From: Pleurodeles waltl
Taxonomy: Eukaryota > Chordata > Amphibia > Caudata > Salamandridae
NCBI RefSeq assembly: GCF_031143425.1
Contig: NC_090444.1
Coordinates: 1,353,156,323-1,353,220,322, forward strand
Length of the DNA: 64,000 nucleotides
Direction of reading: 5' to 3'
The notes beneath the pieces are model-generated. The model saw only the letters and a list, made by a program, of their open reading frames with translations, had not been told where the DNA came from and made no database searches. The position numbers and the translations under genes were made by a program. Shown here in pieces: positions 32,441-43,424 of this stretch (position 1 is the stretch's first letter; every line of letters begins with the position of its first letter).

Positions 32441-35050
32441 TGTTTACATATAAATGCGAGTAATGAATGATTGATAGAGTGCATGCCTAGATGTATGGCT
32501 GTGGTGCATGGGTGATTGGATGTAAGAGTGTTGCATGGATGATTTAATTAATGTGTGAATGATGTATGAGTGTGTGACTGAGTGCACAAATGGTACATAT
32601 GTGACTGATTGTATGTGTGCATGTATAGATAAATCAGTGAGTGCATGAGTGGTGTATTATACATTGTCTTTATTGATGAGTATGTATATCTGTGAGTAAA
32701 TAAGTAAATGAGTGCATCTGTGAGTGAGCGAGGGTAGTGCTTGGGTTAGTGAGTGCATGAGCACTGTATGAGTGATTTACTTAGTGTATCAGTCTGTATA
32801 TGTGTGAGTGAGTATATGAATGGTGTACGGGTGATTGAGTGCATTAGTGCTGTATTAGTGATTGACTATGTGAGTGCATGTATGAGTGAGTGAGGGACTG
32901 TTTGAATGGTGTATGGGTGATAAACTTAGTGCATGAGTGCATGTATGGGTGAGTGAGTGCATGAATGGCTGAGTAGTTGAGTGATTATGTTAATGAGTGG
33001 GTGTATAAGTGAGTGAGTGAGAGCATGAGTGGTACATGAGTTACTGAAACAATGTATGAGTGTGTGTATAGGTGAGTATATGAGTATATGCATGGGGAGT
33101 GAGTGCAAGAGTGTGTGTATGAGTAAGTGAGTATATGAATGCTGTATGGATGATTGAGACAAGTTCATCTATGAGTGAATACATGTGTGTTTGACCAGTA
33201 TGTGAGTGACTGGTTGTGTGTATGACTGTATGTATTGGTAACAGATTCAGAATATTAGTGCATGTATGAGCAAATAAGTGGGTGCATCAGTGCATGTAGG
33301 GATGAGTGCCTGAGTGCATGAGGGGTGTATGGGTGATCAACTGAGTGCATGAGTGCATGTATAGGTAAGTGAGTGAGTGCAGCAGTGTGTGTATGTGTGA
33401 GTGAGTGTATGAGTGCTGGATGGCCCAGGAAGTGAGTGCATGATGATTGTATGGGTGAGTCACTGAATGTATAAGTGGTGTAAGAGTGTTTTACTGATTG
33501 TATGGCTGCATATATGGGTGAACAAGTGAGTGTATACGTAATAAATGAGAGAGTGGGTGCATTACTAGTGTATGTGATGGGCTGAGTACTTGAGTGCATG
33601 TATAAGTGTGTGAATTACTGCATGTCTGGTGTATAGGTGATTGTCTAAGTGTATGAGTGTGTGTATGGTTGGCTGAGTTAGTGCATGAGTAGATGCATGG
33701 ATGAGTGATTGAGTGCAGAAGTGCATGTATGGGAAGTGTGTGAGAACTGTATTGCTAACTGACTAAATGCATGAGTGTATGTCTAATGACTGACTAAGTG
33801 CATGAGTGGTGTATGGGCAAGTGAGTGTATGTATGAGTGCACGTATGAGTACGTTTCAAAAGCTTGAGAGCATGTATTTGGTGAGTGACTGAGTATATTA
33901 GACGATGTTTGGGAATTGAGTAAGCGCATGAGTGCATGTATAGCTGATTGACTGAGTTAATGAATGAATCTCTGAGTGCATAAGTGGTTGTATGTCTGAA
34001 TGAGTGAGTGGATGAGTGGATGTATGGATGTGTGATTGAATGCATAAGTGCATGTATGGGAAGTGTGTGTGTTCTGTTTGGCTGACAATGCATGACTGTA
34101 TGTATGGGTACGTGACTAAGTTTATGAGTGGTCTATGGTCAAGTAAGTCAGTGTATCACTGCATAAATGGATGATTGACTGACTGCATTAGGCCATGTAT
34201 GAGTGAGGACATAAGTGCATGAGTAGTCTGGATGATTGACTGAGTGTATGAGCACATGTATAGGTGAGAAAGTGAGTGCATTAGTGCATGTATGGATGAG
34301 TAAGGTGTATGAATCGCTGTATGGGTGAGTGAGTGGGTACATGAGTGGCTCTATAGGTGAGTAGGTAAGTACATGAGTGGTGCATGGGTGGCTGAAAGAA
34401 TGGTTGAGTGTGTGTATGGATGAGTAAGTGAGTGAGCTTATGAGTGAATGCATGGGTGAGTGACAGTGCAAGAATGTGTGTGATTCAGTCAGTGTATAAT
34501 TAGTGTATGGGTGAATGAGTGAGAGCATGAATGGGTGAGTGACTGTATGAGTGCATGTATGGGTGAGTGACTAAGTGCATTAGACTATGTGTAGGAATTG
34601 AGTGACTGCATGAGTGCTGGATGGGTGTCTGTATGTGCATGTATGGGTGACTGACTGGATGCATCTATGGATGAGTGAGGTCATGAGTGTTTGTATGGGT
34701 GAGTGAGTGCATATATGGGTGAGTGACCGAGTGCATGCTTGGGTCAATAACTGGATGATTGAGTGAGTATATGAGTACATGTATAGGTACGTAAGTGAGT
34801 GCTTGAGTGCAATATGAGTGACTAAGTGAGTGCATAAATGGTCAACATATGAAAAATGAGTAGAAGAATGCTGTATGAGTGAGTGAGTCATAGCAAACAT
34901 GCTTGCATGAGTGAGTAAGATGTTGTATCAGTGTGATGGTGGCTCTGTGAGTGTCTATTGAGTTGAGTGAGTACATCTAAGAGTGAGTGAATAGATGTGT
35001 AAGTGTCTGTATGGGTGAGTGAATGATTGTGTGAGGGTCCATATGAGCTA
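32441..35050. repeat. 2.6-kb TGAGTG/GTGCATGAGTG minisatellite
   Basis: Irregular tandem array built from GAGTGCATGAGTG, GTGTATGGGTGA and GTGAGTGAGTG. The core is a 4-bp step (GAGT/GTGA/TGCA). Minus-strand frames rich in His, Ser, Thr and Leu are readings of the array. Confidence 0.75.
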
Positions 35051-35207
35051 CTGCTTGATTGATATAATTTACATACTTTAAGACTGCCTGAAATTAGGTT
35101 CTTTACACTGAAAATTGGATTAGAAAAAAAACAAAAGAATTTAAGGGAAGGAATAGCAAAGGCAGTTTATATTTAGAAACACTCTCCATGTTATCTGTGA
35201 AGAATAT

Positions 35208-35387
35208 GGGGGTTATTACAACTTTGGAGGAGGTGTTAATCCGTCCCAAAAGTGACGGTAAAGTGACGGATATATCACCAGCTGTATTACGAGTCCATTA
35301 TATCCTATGGAACTCGTAATACTGCTGGTGGTATATCCGTCACATTTGGGACAGATTAACACCTCCTCCAAAGTTGTAATAACCCCC
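35208..35387. mobile_element. Harbinger MITE 1, near-perfect palindrome
   Basis: 180 bp, almost entirely self-complementary. Starts GGGGGTTATTACAAC and ends GTTGTAATAACCCCC, flanked by TAT on both sides. The first 26 bases resemble the H1/H2 terminal repeat (GGGGGTCATTACAAC). No coding capacity, so it would rely on a Harbinger transposase. Confidence 0.85.
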
Positions 35388-35390
35388 TAT

Positions 35391-35581
35391 GGGCCTGATT
35401 ACAACTTTGGAGGAGGTGTTAATCCGTCCCAAAAGTGACGGTAAAGTGACGGATATACCACCACTCGTACTACGAGTTCCATAGGATATAATGGACTCGT
35501 AATACGGCTGGTGGTATATCCGCCACTTTACCGTCTCTTTTGGGACGGATTAACACCTCCTCCAAAGTTGTAATCAGTCCC
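35391..35581. mobile_element. Harbinger MITE 2, near-perfect palindrome
   Basis: 191 bp, same family as MITE 1. Starts GGGCCTGATTACAAC and ends GTTGTAATCAGTCCC, with TAT on both sides; the left TAT is also the right TAT of MITE 1. Confidence 0.85.
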
Positions 35582-36260
35582 TATGTCTCTTCTTGAGGAA
35601 CTGTTTTGATACACCTAATGTTGTGGGCTTCAGTTGCTATTGAAAAACAAGAAAACAAATGAAGATAAGTTAGAATTTAATTTTCACTGTAATACAAATA
35701 TAAAGTAGTCATTGCATATACTCTAAGAGTGAATTAAAATGTATTCAAAATATTATTTTAAGTTTTTTCACTGTTTTATACTTCTTCATCTATAAACGGT
35801 GGGCTGTTTAAAGCAACATTTTTGTACAGTGGGGGAAAAACAGTCACTACAAAAAAGTGGTAATATGCCTTGCACTCACTGTAATTAATTAATTATACAC
35901 ATTCTCTAGACTCACTACAGTAATGTAACCAAGCAGATTTTAAACATTTTCTTTAATGATTTTATCTGGTACAATGTCAGAAAAAAATGTGAAGTGCTCT
36001 TCAATTTTAGAGATTGTTTTGAAAACATCATCCATGGGAGGCCAAATGATGTCTATACTGCTGATGATACATGTACACAAAAGCCAACACAGTACTTTTT
36101 TCCCTTAATTAGGATGTAGACGTTCTGTTGGAGAAACAAAAGGGGACTTTTTTTTAGTTTTGAATACATTTTATTTTTCCAACTTCAGGCTGCTGTATTT
36201 GAGGTATGTTCATCCAGTTTCACACTTTAATTAGAGTCTTGTAATTACTTCTTACACTAA
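35582..36260. other. unassigned; possible distal part of the Helitron
   Basis: No open frame. On the minus strand 35960-36260 has loose similarity to 37000-37250 (GTGAAACTGGAT, CAGCAGCCTGAAG), which could be a diverged duplication of the Helitron 3' region interrupted by the palindromic element. Confidence 0.25.
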
Positions 36261-36949
36261 GCGCCAGATGTACATATGTCCATAATTCGCGAGTCGGAAT
36301 TCGGGATGCAGGATGGTGTCCCTGACACCATCTGCGACTCGCAAGAGGGTCGCAAAGGCCCACCTCATTAATATTAATGAGGTGGGTTGCAATTTGCGAC
36401 CCCCTTGCGACTCGCAGTACTTAAAGGGATGGTGGCCTGCTGGAGACAGCAGTCCACCATGTCTGTGACTGCTTTTAAATAAAGCAGGTTTTTTTTGTAA
36501 TGCAGCCTGTTTTCCTTAAAGGAAAACGAGATGCATTACAAAATGAAAAAATGAAACGTTTCAGTTTCATTTTTTCAGAGCAGGCAGTGGTCCATAGGAC
36601 CACTGCCTGCTCTGAAAAAATGTTTTCCAGGCCATTCACAAAGGGGAAGGGGTCCCATGGGGACCCCTTCCCTTTTGCGAATGGGTTACCACCAGTGTGA
36701 CACTGGTGGTAACTGCGTTTGCTTTGCAACCGCGTTCGCGGTCACAAAGCAATGCAGCATCGCGCTGCGACTTGCAAATAGGAAGGGGACCACCCCTTCC
36801 TATTTGCGATTCGCAGTCCCGTTTTGCGAGTCGGTAACCAGGTTACCGACTCGCAAAACGGGAACAGGGCATCGCAATGTGGATTTTGCACGTCGCAAAC
36901 AGCGAAATTCGCTGTTTGCGACGTGAAAAACCTTTGCTACATCTGGCCC
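36261..36949. mobile_element. MITE-like element made of successive palindromes
   Basis: Ends GCGCCAGATGTA and TACATCTGGCCC form an 11-12-bp inverted repeat. The interior is a chain of hairpins. The best are 36359-36386 (14-base arms), 36569-36622 (26-base arms, loop ATA), 36685-36713 (13), 36774-36807 (15), 36818-36862 (22-base arms, one-base loop) and 36889-36924 (18, no loop). No target duplication is evident and there is no gene. The class is not determined. Confidence 0.7.
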
Positions 36950-37149
36950 AAGATTCTTTCTGAAATATTGAAAGCAATCTTGACATTGAAGATCTTTTTT
37001 AAAGATATTACCCTTAATAGGTGGAATATTATCTAAAAAACAGATGAATCGTGTGTTCCCTTGTTAATTATAATTTTTCCTTAAAACTTTGGTTGAAGAA
37101 AGCGAAGATATGAGTTTGATAGTTTGAAGGGAAATTTATATATCAGGTT

Positions 37150-37880
37150 GCTGTCGTTGCATTCTGTCAATCCAGTTTTACTTTTTAAATATACAGTGTA
37201 GTGTCTAGAGGTTGTATAAACTCATTTGTGAAAGATGATAGCCACAGTAGTAAATGTTCTTCCTGAACGTGATATTTGTCCAGCTTTAAAATTAATATCT
37301 TGAGTTTCCAATTTGGTACTATCTGGTCTGCATCATAATAGCATTACTATAACATATTTTCCTGCTTTTTGTAGAAATAATGTAGAGATAAGGTCAGTTC
37401 TGCAGTTCGGGCAAGTCATATTTTAATTAGCATTTCTGTACAATTTGTCAAATGGCACAGTATTTTAATCTAGTAATGTTAAGTAAAGAAATCGTTCAGA
37501 AATGATCTGAGTGGTAGATGTAAAAGAGCAGTCTTTACGTGCATGGTTCCATTTGTAACTAACCCCAAATACATAATCAATATTTACTTCTTCTTTTTCT
37601 AAGGCTCCAAGGATGACCATAATAAATGTTTGTGCATCTTGATGAGGGCAAATGCTATTGATCCTGTATGTGTCTAAAAGGTGTCGGATCCCTGAAGCAG
37701 AATGTATTATACTTGTCTCTTCCTAAATGTTGCAACAAATTATATAGTGTAGAAGACATTCTGTTATATAATGTTTGTTCAATCTGGTTTACTACGTCTG
37801 TTAAATCGAACAGTACATTGAGAACAGCATTTGCATAGCAGTTGACACCTGAACTGGCTTCAAACTGGTAACCTACAATT
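37150..37880 (-). pseudogene. USP-like deubiquitinase domain (peptidase C19) fused to the Helitron helicase
   Basis: USPs remove ubiquitin from proteins with a Cys-His-Asp/Asn triad. Here the Cys box is SGVNCYANAVLNVLF (Cys codon 37840-37838), about 90 residues after the helicase FLIDFDE block in the same open frame. After a frame change near 37676 come the Q-box-like HQDAQTFIMVILGAL, a KWNHARKDCSFTS segment, TCPNCRTDL (the CxxC seen in USP zinc ribbons), then SRHYTVYL (His box) and CNDSNL (third triad residue). The residue five before Cys is Ser, not the usual Asn. Several stops make it a pseudogene, but order and spacing fit a whole USP fold of about 230 residues. An OTU protease, known in some Helitrons, has a different pattern. 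Confidence 0.7.
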
Positions 37881-37884
37881 TCAT

Positions 37885-39013
37885 AATCATTTTTCAGTTC
37901 TTTTTGCTTAGGTATCTCTGTGTTGTCCTTTTCTCCTTTCTTTCCTTGAGCGTCTGCAGACTGTTCTGTAATCTTCCGCTCTAGATAGAGTCTCCCTCTC
38001 TCATAAACAAGGTACTGGCCTAAATGAGGAGCATATAGGCTTCTTAACCAATTGTACTCTATTACACAGCTTACAGCAGCACTAACTTTGTTCTCATCAA
38101 AATCAATCAAAAACAAACCTGATCATGTTCTAATTCATGACAATGCTTTATATGGGCTTCCTTCTTTGAACACAGAGCTTCCAATATTAACCAAAGCTGC
38201 CTCTGCACTTAAACCCTGGGATTTATGAATGGTTACAGCATATGCTAAATAGAAAGGGAATTATTGGCATCAGATATATGAATATTTTAAAAGCAAAAAT
38301 TGTATAATACACCACCCAATCTTCTTCACCTCATCTATCTGATCAAATGTAATAGCCAAATATTCAACTTCATCTCTATTTGGAAAATTAATTAAATCAA
38401 TACCTTTACTCATTGCACCATTTACTAAGCCGTCTTCAGCATTTAAGTTATGCCGCTATATACCTCAACAGTTTTTGCAGACATGTAAACACTTTTCTAG
38501 TCCTGCTGACTTGGACACTGATTTATCTAAGGAATCCAACTTTCCTTGTGGGTTATCTGTCAGTAGTTTTGTTACTCCCTGATGTTCCATTTTATCTATA
38601 GCCGTAATTTCCCAAATATCTTCTTTCCCCAATTGTAGTAATTTTTCATTCAAGTTGGAATATTCTTGAAGTGTTGGCATTAAACAAACTGAAGAGTTCT
38701 TCTCTCCAATGAAATCAAACATTATTTCTGGTGCTGTAATGTTAGATGGGAATAGACTCTTCATAAGACAAGTTTCTAAAGTACATTATCTCTGATTCTC
38801 AAGGATTCACACTCTAATGTCTTTCATTATATCTCTGCATTCCATATCAAATGCTTGGCGCATGTTCTTCACTTATTGATTTTATTCAACGTTTAACAAA
38901 ATGTTCATCATGCCAATACTTCCTGGGAAATTTCTTGATTTTTCATGCAAATATGTTTTGAAAACATGTTGTTCTTTTACAGCAATAAGTTGGAGTAGGT
39001 CACCAAAGACAAT
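37885..39013 (-). pseudogene. Helitron Pif1-like helicase, C-terminal half
   Basis: Continues directly from 43425 across H3. Starts HLIVFGDLLQL (helicase motif III region) and runs through VKEQHVFKTYLHE, SVCLMPTLQEYSNLNEKLL, KLDSLDKSVSKSAGLEK, then NAEDGLVNGAMSKGI, and motif VI-like AYAVTIHKSQGLSAEAAL, ending in SGLFLIDFDE. Pif1-family helicases unwind DNA during rolling-circle transposition. Stops occur (for example two within the S-IRT-SG stretch near 38110-38130). It reads through in frame into a Lys/Glu-rich linker and the USP-like domain. Confidence 0.8.
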
Positions 39014-39698
39014 TAAGGCCCTCATTACAACCCTGGCAGTCGGTGATAAAGTGGCGGTTATACCACTAACAGGCTGGCAGTTAAAAAAATGGAATCATGA
39101 CCAAAACCGTGGCGGTAACTGCCAACAGACAGGCGGACGACAATGTACCGCCCACACCATTACAAGGCACCAACACGCCAAATACCCTTCTTCTGGTGGG
39201 CGCTGACCTAGAGGAAAGGTAAAGTAAGAATGGATTTTACTCCCCCGTCCAGTTATTCTTACTCATTGGCCACAACTTCCCAACCATGCCGTGAAACTCA
39301 TACACTGACCATCCTCACATGCTGGCCACAGCCCCCCACCCATGTATCTTCCATCCATGCCTCTCCATATATTCATGTCACATTCATCATGCTCACGGTG
39401 TACTCACCTGTTTGTCTGGAGGACCGTAGAATAGCGTGTACTGGGGGAGGACCCCAGCCACCAGGTTGTCCGCCTACCACGACGCGGCACAGCGGAAGCG
39501 CAGTTACCTCATTTCCCCTTGTCCCTCCTTACAGGTCAGGCAGACGCCATTTCAGGGGGCCACATGACAGGGCAACTAACTGCGTCACAGCGCTTGTGGG
39601 CAGGAATACGCCACACACCAATTACATCACAATAGTGCAATACACCCTTGTGCAACCTATGTGGTATATGACCCTCTGCTTAACCTTTTCCTCCATAG

Positions 39699-40825
39699 GG
39701 CAGATCTGCTGGGGCAGATGATGAGATGGCATCATCCTCCCGTATCCAGACCCCTGGTGGACCTGTCGACAATGGAAGACAGACACATCATTATCACCTA
39801 CAGACTTGATCGTGCCACAATCCATGAACTGTGTGCCCAGTTGGAGCCAGACCTGCTTTCATCTATCCGCCATCCCACAGTAATCCCCCCTCTAGTACAG
39901 GTCCTGTCAGTGCTCCATTTCCTGGCCAGTGGTTCCTTTCAGACAACACTGGCCAGGGCATCAGGGCTGTCATAGCCAGTGTTCTCTAACGTGTTGTCCA
40001 GAGTGTTGTCTGCCATGCTGAAACACATGCGCAGCTACATTGTTTTCCCCCAGGTGGAGGATTTGCCCACAGTGAAATGTGACTTCTATGCCCTGGGACA
40101 TATCCCCAACATCATTGGTGCCATTGTTGGTACACATGTGGCATTTGTCCCACCCTGCAGGAATGAACAGGTGTACAGAAACTGCAAAAGCTACCATTCC
40201 ATGAATGTGTAGATGGTGTGATTGGCAGACCAGTACATCTCCCATGTGAATGCCAAATATCCTGGCTCAGTGCATGATGCTTACATTTTGAGGAATAGCA
40301 GCATCCCTTATGTGATGGGCCAACTCCAGAGGCACAGTGTGTGGCTAATAGGTGTGCCCAAGGTCCCCACACAGTTTGATTAGGAGTCTGGACGTGGGAG
40401 AGTCCTTGAGGGTTAGTGTGTATCTAACAGTTGTCCCTCGATATTTGCAGGTGACTCTGGTTACCCTAACCTGTCATGGCTACTGATCCCAATGAGGAAT
40501 CCCAGGACACGGGCAGAGGAATGCTGCAATGAGGCACATGGGAAAACTAGGAGGATTATAGAGCGGACTTTCGGCCTCCTGAAGGCCAGGTTCCGGTGCC
40601 TCCATCTGAAAGGTGGCTCCCTATACTACTCACTGAAGAAGGTGTGCCAGATCATCGTGGCATGCTGTATGTTGCACAACATGGCTTTGCACCGCCAGGT
40701 GCCTTTTCTACAGGAGGATGGGCCTGATGTTGGTCTTGTAGCAGCCTGTGGACAGTGAAGAAGAGGAGGCAGAAGAAGAAGATATAGACAACCGAAACAA
40801 CATCATCATGCAATACTTCCAGTGA
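39699..40825 (+). pseudogene. Harbinger DDE transposase (H3), with a 99-bp intron
   Basis: Homologous along its whole length to the intact 2187-3203 protein. The exon begins after TTTTCCTCCATAG (acceptor). Stops: TAG at GLS-PVF, and TAG and TGA in NV-MV-LADQ. The first catalytic Asp is Val (AIVGTH, GTT at 40126-40128). A GT-AG interval 40352-40450 splits the codon for Gly in LIGDSGY; removing it restores the frame exactly. Second Asp (GDSG) and Glu (IIERTFG) remain. Ends IIMQYFQ, TGA at 40823-40825. The H1 and H2 copies have no intron here. Inactive. Confidence 0.85.
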
Positions 40826-41309
40826 GACACAGGTAAGAGACTGGCACTGCTCCTCTCATATCAGACTACTGTAGGACATTGCATGATTCTGCCTTTTTAC
40901 CTCTGTGTATGGACCCTGACAGTTCACTTTTCCTTTACTTTTCACAGATCTGGGTACCACATTCTGCCTTCTGCTATGTTTACTGGTGCCCAACAACTGT
41001 CATACATTGGTATGTGCAAATGAACATGAACATTGACATTGATATTTGTCAGAGAGGTTGTAATAACACACTTGTGAAATTACAGACTGACTCCAGATCG
41101 TTTTGTGATTCAAGGGTGTTTATTTAAGTGCTATTCAGTGGAGGGGTATATGTAATGGGCTGGGGTGATGGTGGAGGAATGTCCATGGTAGAGTCCAGTC
41201 TCTTTGTATGACAGGTGCATTGTCCAAGGGGGCATAGGAAGTGGAGTAATGGCAGTTCAAGGTGGTCAGGGTGACATAGTGGGACAGAAGGGTGACAATC
41301 AGGAGAGTC

Positions 41310-42824
41310 TTATTTCCTGGTGGGGGTCTTGGCAATGTTCTCTGTCTTGTGCCTGGATCACAGGGATCGTTTGCGGGGTGAATCTCCTTCTGCAGGGAGT
41401 GGGGTGCTGGTGACCTGTTGGTCCTGTGGAGGGACCTCCTGTCCACTAGCACCGGTGGACTTGGAGGGCTGTTCATCATTCAGGCTAGTGCCAGGGGCCC
41501 GTTGGTGTGTCACTGTCTCCATCATGGTGTTGGCCATGTCTGCCAGCACCCCTGCAATGGTGACCAGGGAGGTGTTAATGGACTTCTAGTCCTCCCTGAT
41601 CCCCAGGTACTGTTCCTCCTGCAGCCGCTAGTACCGTGCCCATGGCCTGCTGGGAATAGTGGTATGCTCCCATGATGTTGGAGAGTGCTTCATGGAGAGT
41701 GGGTTCCCTAGGCCTGTCCTCCCCCTGTCGCACAGCAGTACTCCCAGCTTCCCTGTTGTCCTGTGCCTCTGTCCCCTGAACCGTGTGCCCACTGCCACTG
41801 ACCCCAGGCCCCTGATTGTCTTGGGTTAATGGGTTTGCCTGGTGTCCCTGTAGTGGTAGACACACTGCTGATTGACGTGTCCTGGGGAAAGTGGCATGGG
41901 CACGCTGGGTGGGTGCTGTGGTGGTGTTTCCTGAGGGGGGAGGTTCATTAGTAGTTTGTGACTGTGGCAGGGGAACCGACTGTCTAGAGGCCCCTGATGG
42001 GCCGGGCTGGTCATCTTGATCCAGGTGTGCAGAGCTGCTGTTGTCACTGTGGGCCTCTTCTGTGGGGGGACTGGATATGTCTGGCACCTCCTGTCTGGTG
42101 ACGTTGGGTAGGGGTCCTGTTGGCGTGTAAATGCATAGTTATTGTATCTGTGTGTGCCATCTTGTGCAATATGTGAGTTTCCCTCTACTCCTGTGCTTGC
42201 ATAATTGCCTTGGCCCTTGTGTGATTGGTGATTTTGTGGCCTGGGTGAGTCTCTCTACTGGACATGCTTTGGTGATGGGTGTCCATGCAGGTCTGTAATG
42301 GGGGTCCATGCATTGGTGTTACATGCAGGGCTTGGTTTTGGGATGTGTGGGTAGTGATAGTGGGGTATCTGTGAGGTGTTGGGGTGATGGGTGTGAGGGT
42401 AGGGGTATGAGTTTGTGATGGCATGCAGGTAGGGTGGGGAGGATATAATAGCAAAGCTTTGACTTACCAGAGTCCAGTCGTCCTGCTACTCCTGTGAGGC
42501 CCTCAGGATGCATAATTGCCAAGACTTGCTCCTCCCATGTTGTTACTTGTAGGGGAGGAGGTGGGGGTCCACCGCCAGTCCTCTGTACGGCTACCTGGTG
42601 TCTGGATACCATTGTTCCACCTCTTCCTGATGTCATCCCATGTTCTTGGGTGCTGTCCCACTACGTTGACCCTGTCAACAATTTTACGCCATAGCTCGAT
42701 CTTCCTTGCAATGGATGTCTGCTGCACCTGTGATCCATATAGCTGTGGGCTCTACCCGGATGATTTCCTCCACCATGACCCTGAGCTCCTCCTCAGAAAA
42801 CCTGGGATGTCTTTGAGGTGCCAT
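41310..42824 (-). pseudogene. Harbinger Myb/SANT-like protein, gene 1 (H3 copy)
   Basis: Start ATG at 42824 (MAPQRHPRFSEEELRVMVEEI), exon 1 to 42468 followed by GTAAGT; exon 2 from 42116 after CCAACAG to TAA at 41312-41310. A one-base insertion after RVEP shifts the frame in the DNA-binding domain, and the region after KRWN is altered. Exon 2 reads EEAHSDNSSS, QSAVCLPLQG, REPTLHEALSNIMGAYH, then breaks near 41575 and 41630. Same convergent arrangement with the transposase as H1 and H2. Confidence 0.8.
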
Positions 42825-43424
42825 AATGTGGTGTGGGTGATGTGTGAGGTGATGTTTGTTGTGCGGTGTGAAGTGTTGTGTTGGTGTGTGTTCTTTGAGG
42901 TGCGTGGATGTTGGATGAGTGATGGTGCTGTGTGCCTGTGGATGCTGGTGTTGCGTTTGCTATTCTCTCTCTCTCTCTCTGCTTCTTCCTAAAAAGTTGT
43001 TGTAAGGGGTTGTGGGTAATGTGGGTGTGTGTTTTATAGTGGTGTGGGTGTGTGGGTGTGGTGTGTGTATGTGTATCAGGTGTGTGTATTTTGAATTGTC
43101 CAATGTGTTTGTGTTTTGTAAATGTGTGTGTATTTTGAGCGCGGCGGTGTGTTGCGCCAATTGATTACTGCGGTTAAAAGACCGCCGCGTTGATTCGTGG
43201 GTTGTGATAGTGTGGGCATATTCCTGTTGGTGTGACGGTGTAGGTTTTGCTATCGCCAGTTTATCACTGACCTTTGGTGTGGCGGACTTGTGTGGATGTC
43301 TGTATTGTGGTGGATTACGAGATGTGGGTCGTAATACCTGTTGCGGATTTCCGCCACAGTATCTTGACGGCCGTCAGCACAGCGGTAAGCAGGATTTACC
43401 GCCAGGATTGTAATGAGGGTCTAA

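Larger units (their letters stand above)
39017..43421 (+). mobile_element. Harbinger element H3, complete two-gene copy (4.4 kb)
   Basis: Left end GGCCCTCATTACAACCCTGG, right end CCAGGATTGTAATGAGGGTC: inverted repeats of the same style as H1/H2. TAA flanks both sides (39014-39016, 43422-43424). Contains a transposase (+) converging with Myb/SANT gene 1 (-). Relative to H2 the element is inverted and lacks the third gene and its minisatellites; only about 680 bp lie between left end and transposase. Inserted in a Helitron helicase gene. Both genes are broken. Confidence 0.92.

Noticed and set aside
32926..34900. His/Thr/Ser-rich minus-strand frames
   Set aside because: Translated TGAGTG array, with frames opening and closing at unit variants.
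35208..35581. Assembly artefact duplicating one MITE
   Set aside because: The two copies differ in length (180 and 191 bp), in end bases (GGGGGTT versus GGGCCTG) and in the order of the central segment, so they are separate insertions.
37150..37880. OTU-type protease as the Helitron add-on
   Set aside because: OTU has an Asp-x-x-x-Cys pattern early and a different His context; here the GVNCYANA box, DAQTF, CxxC and HYTVYL order fits USP better.
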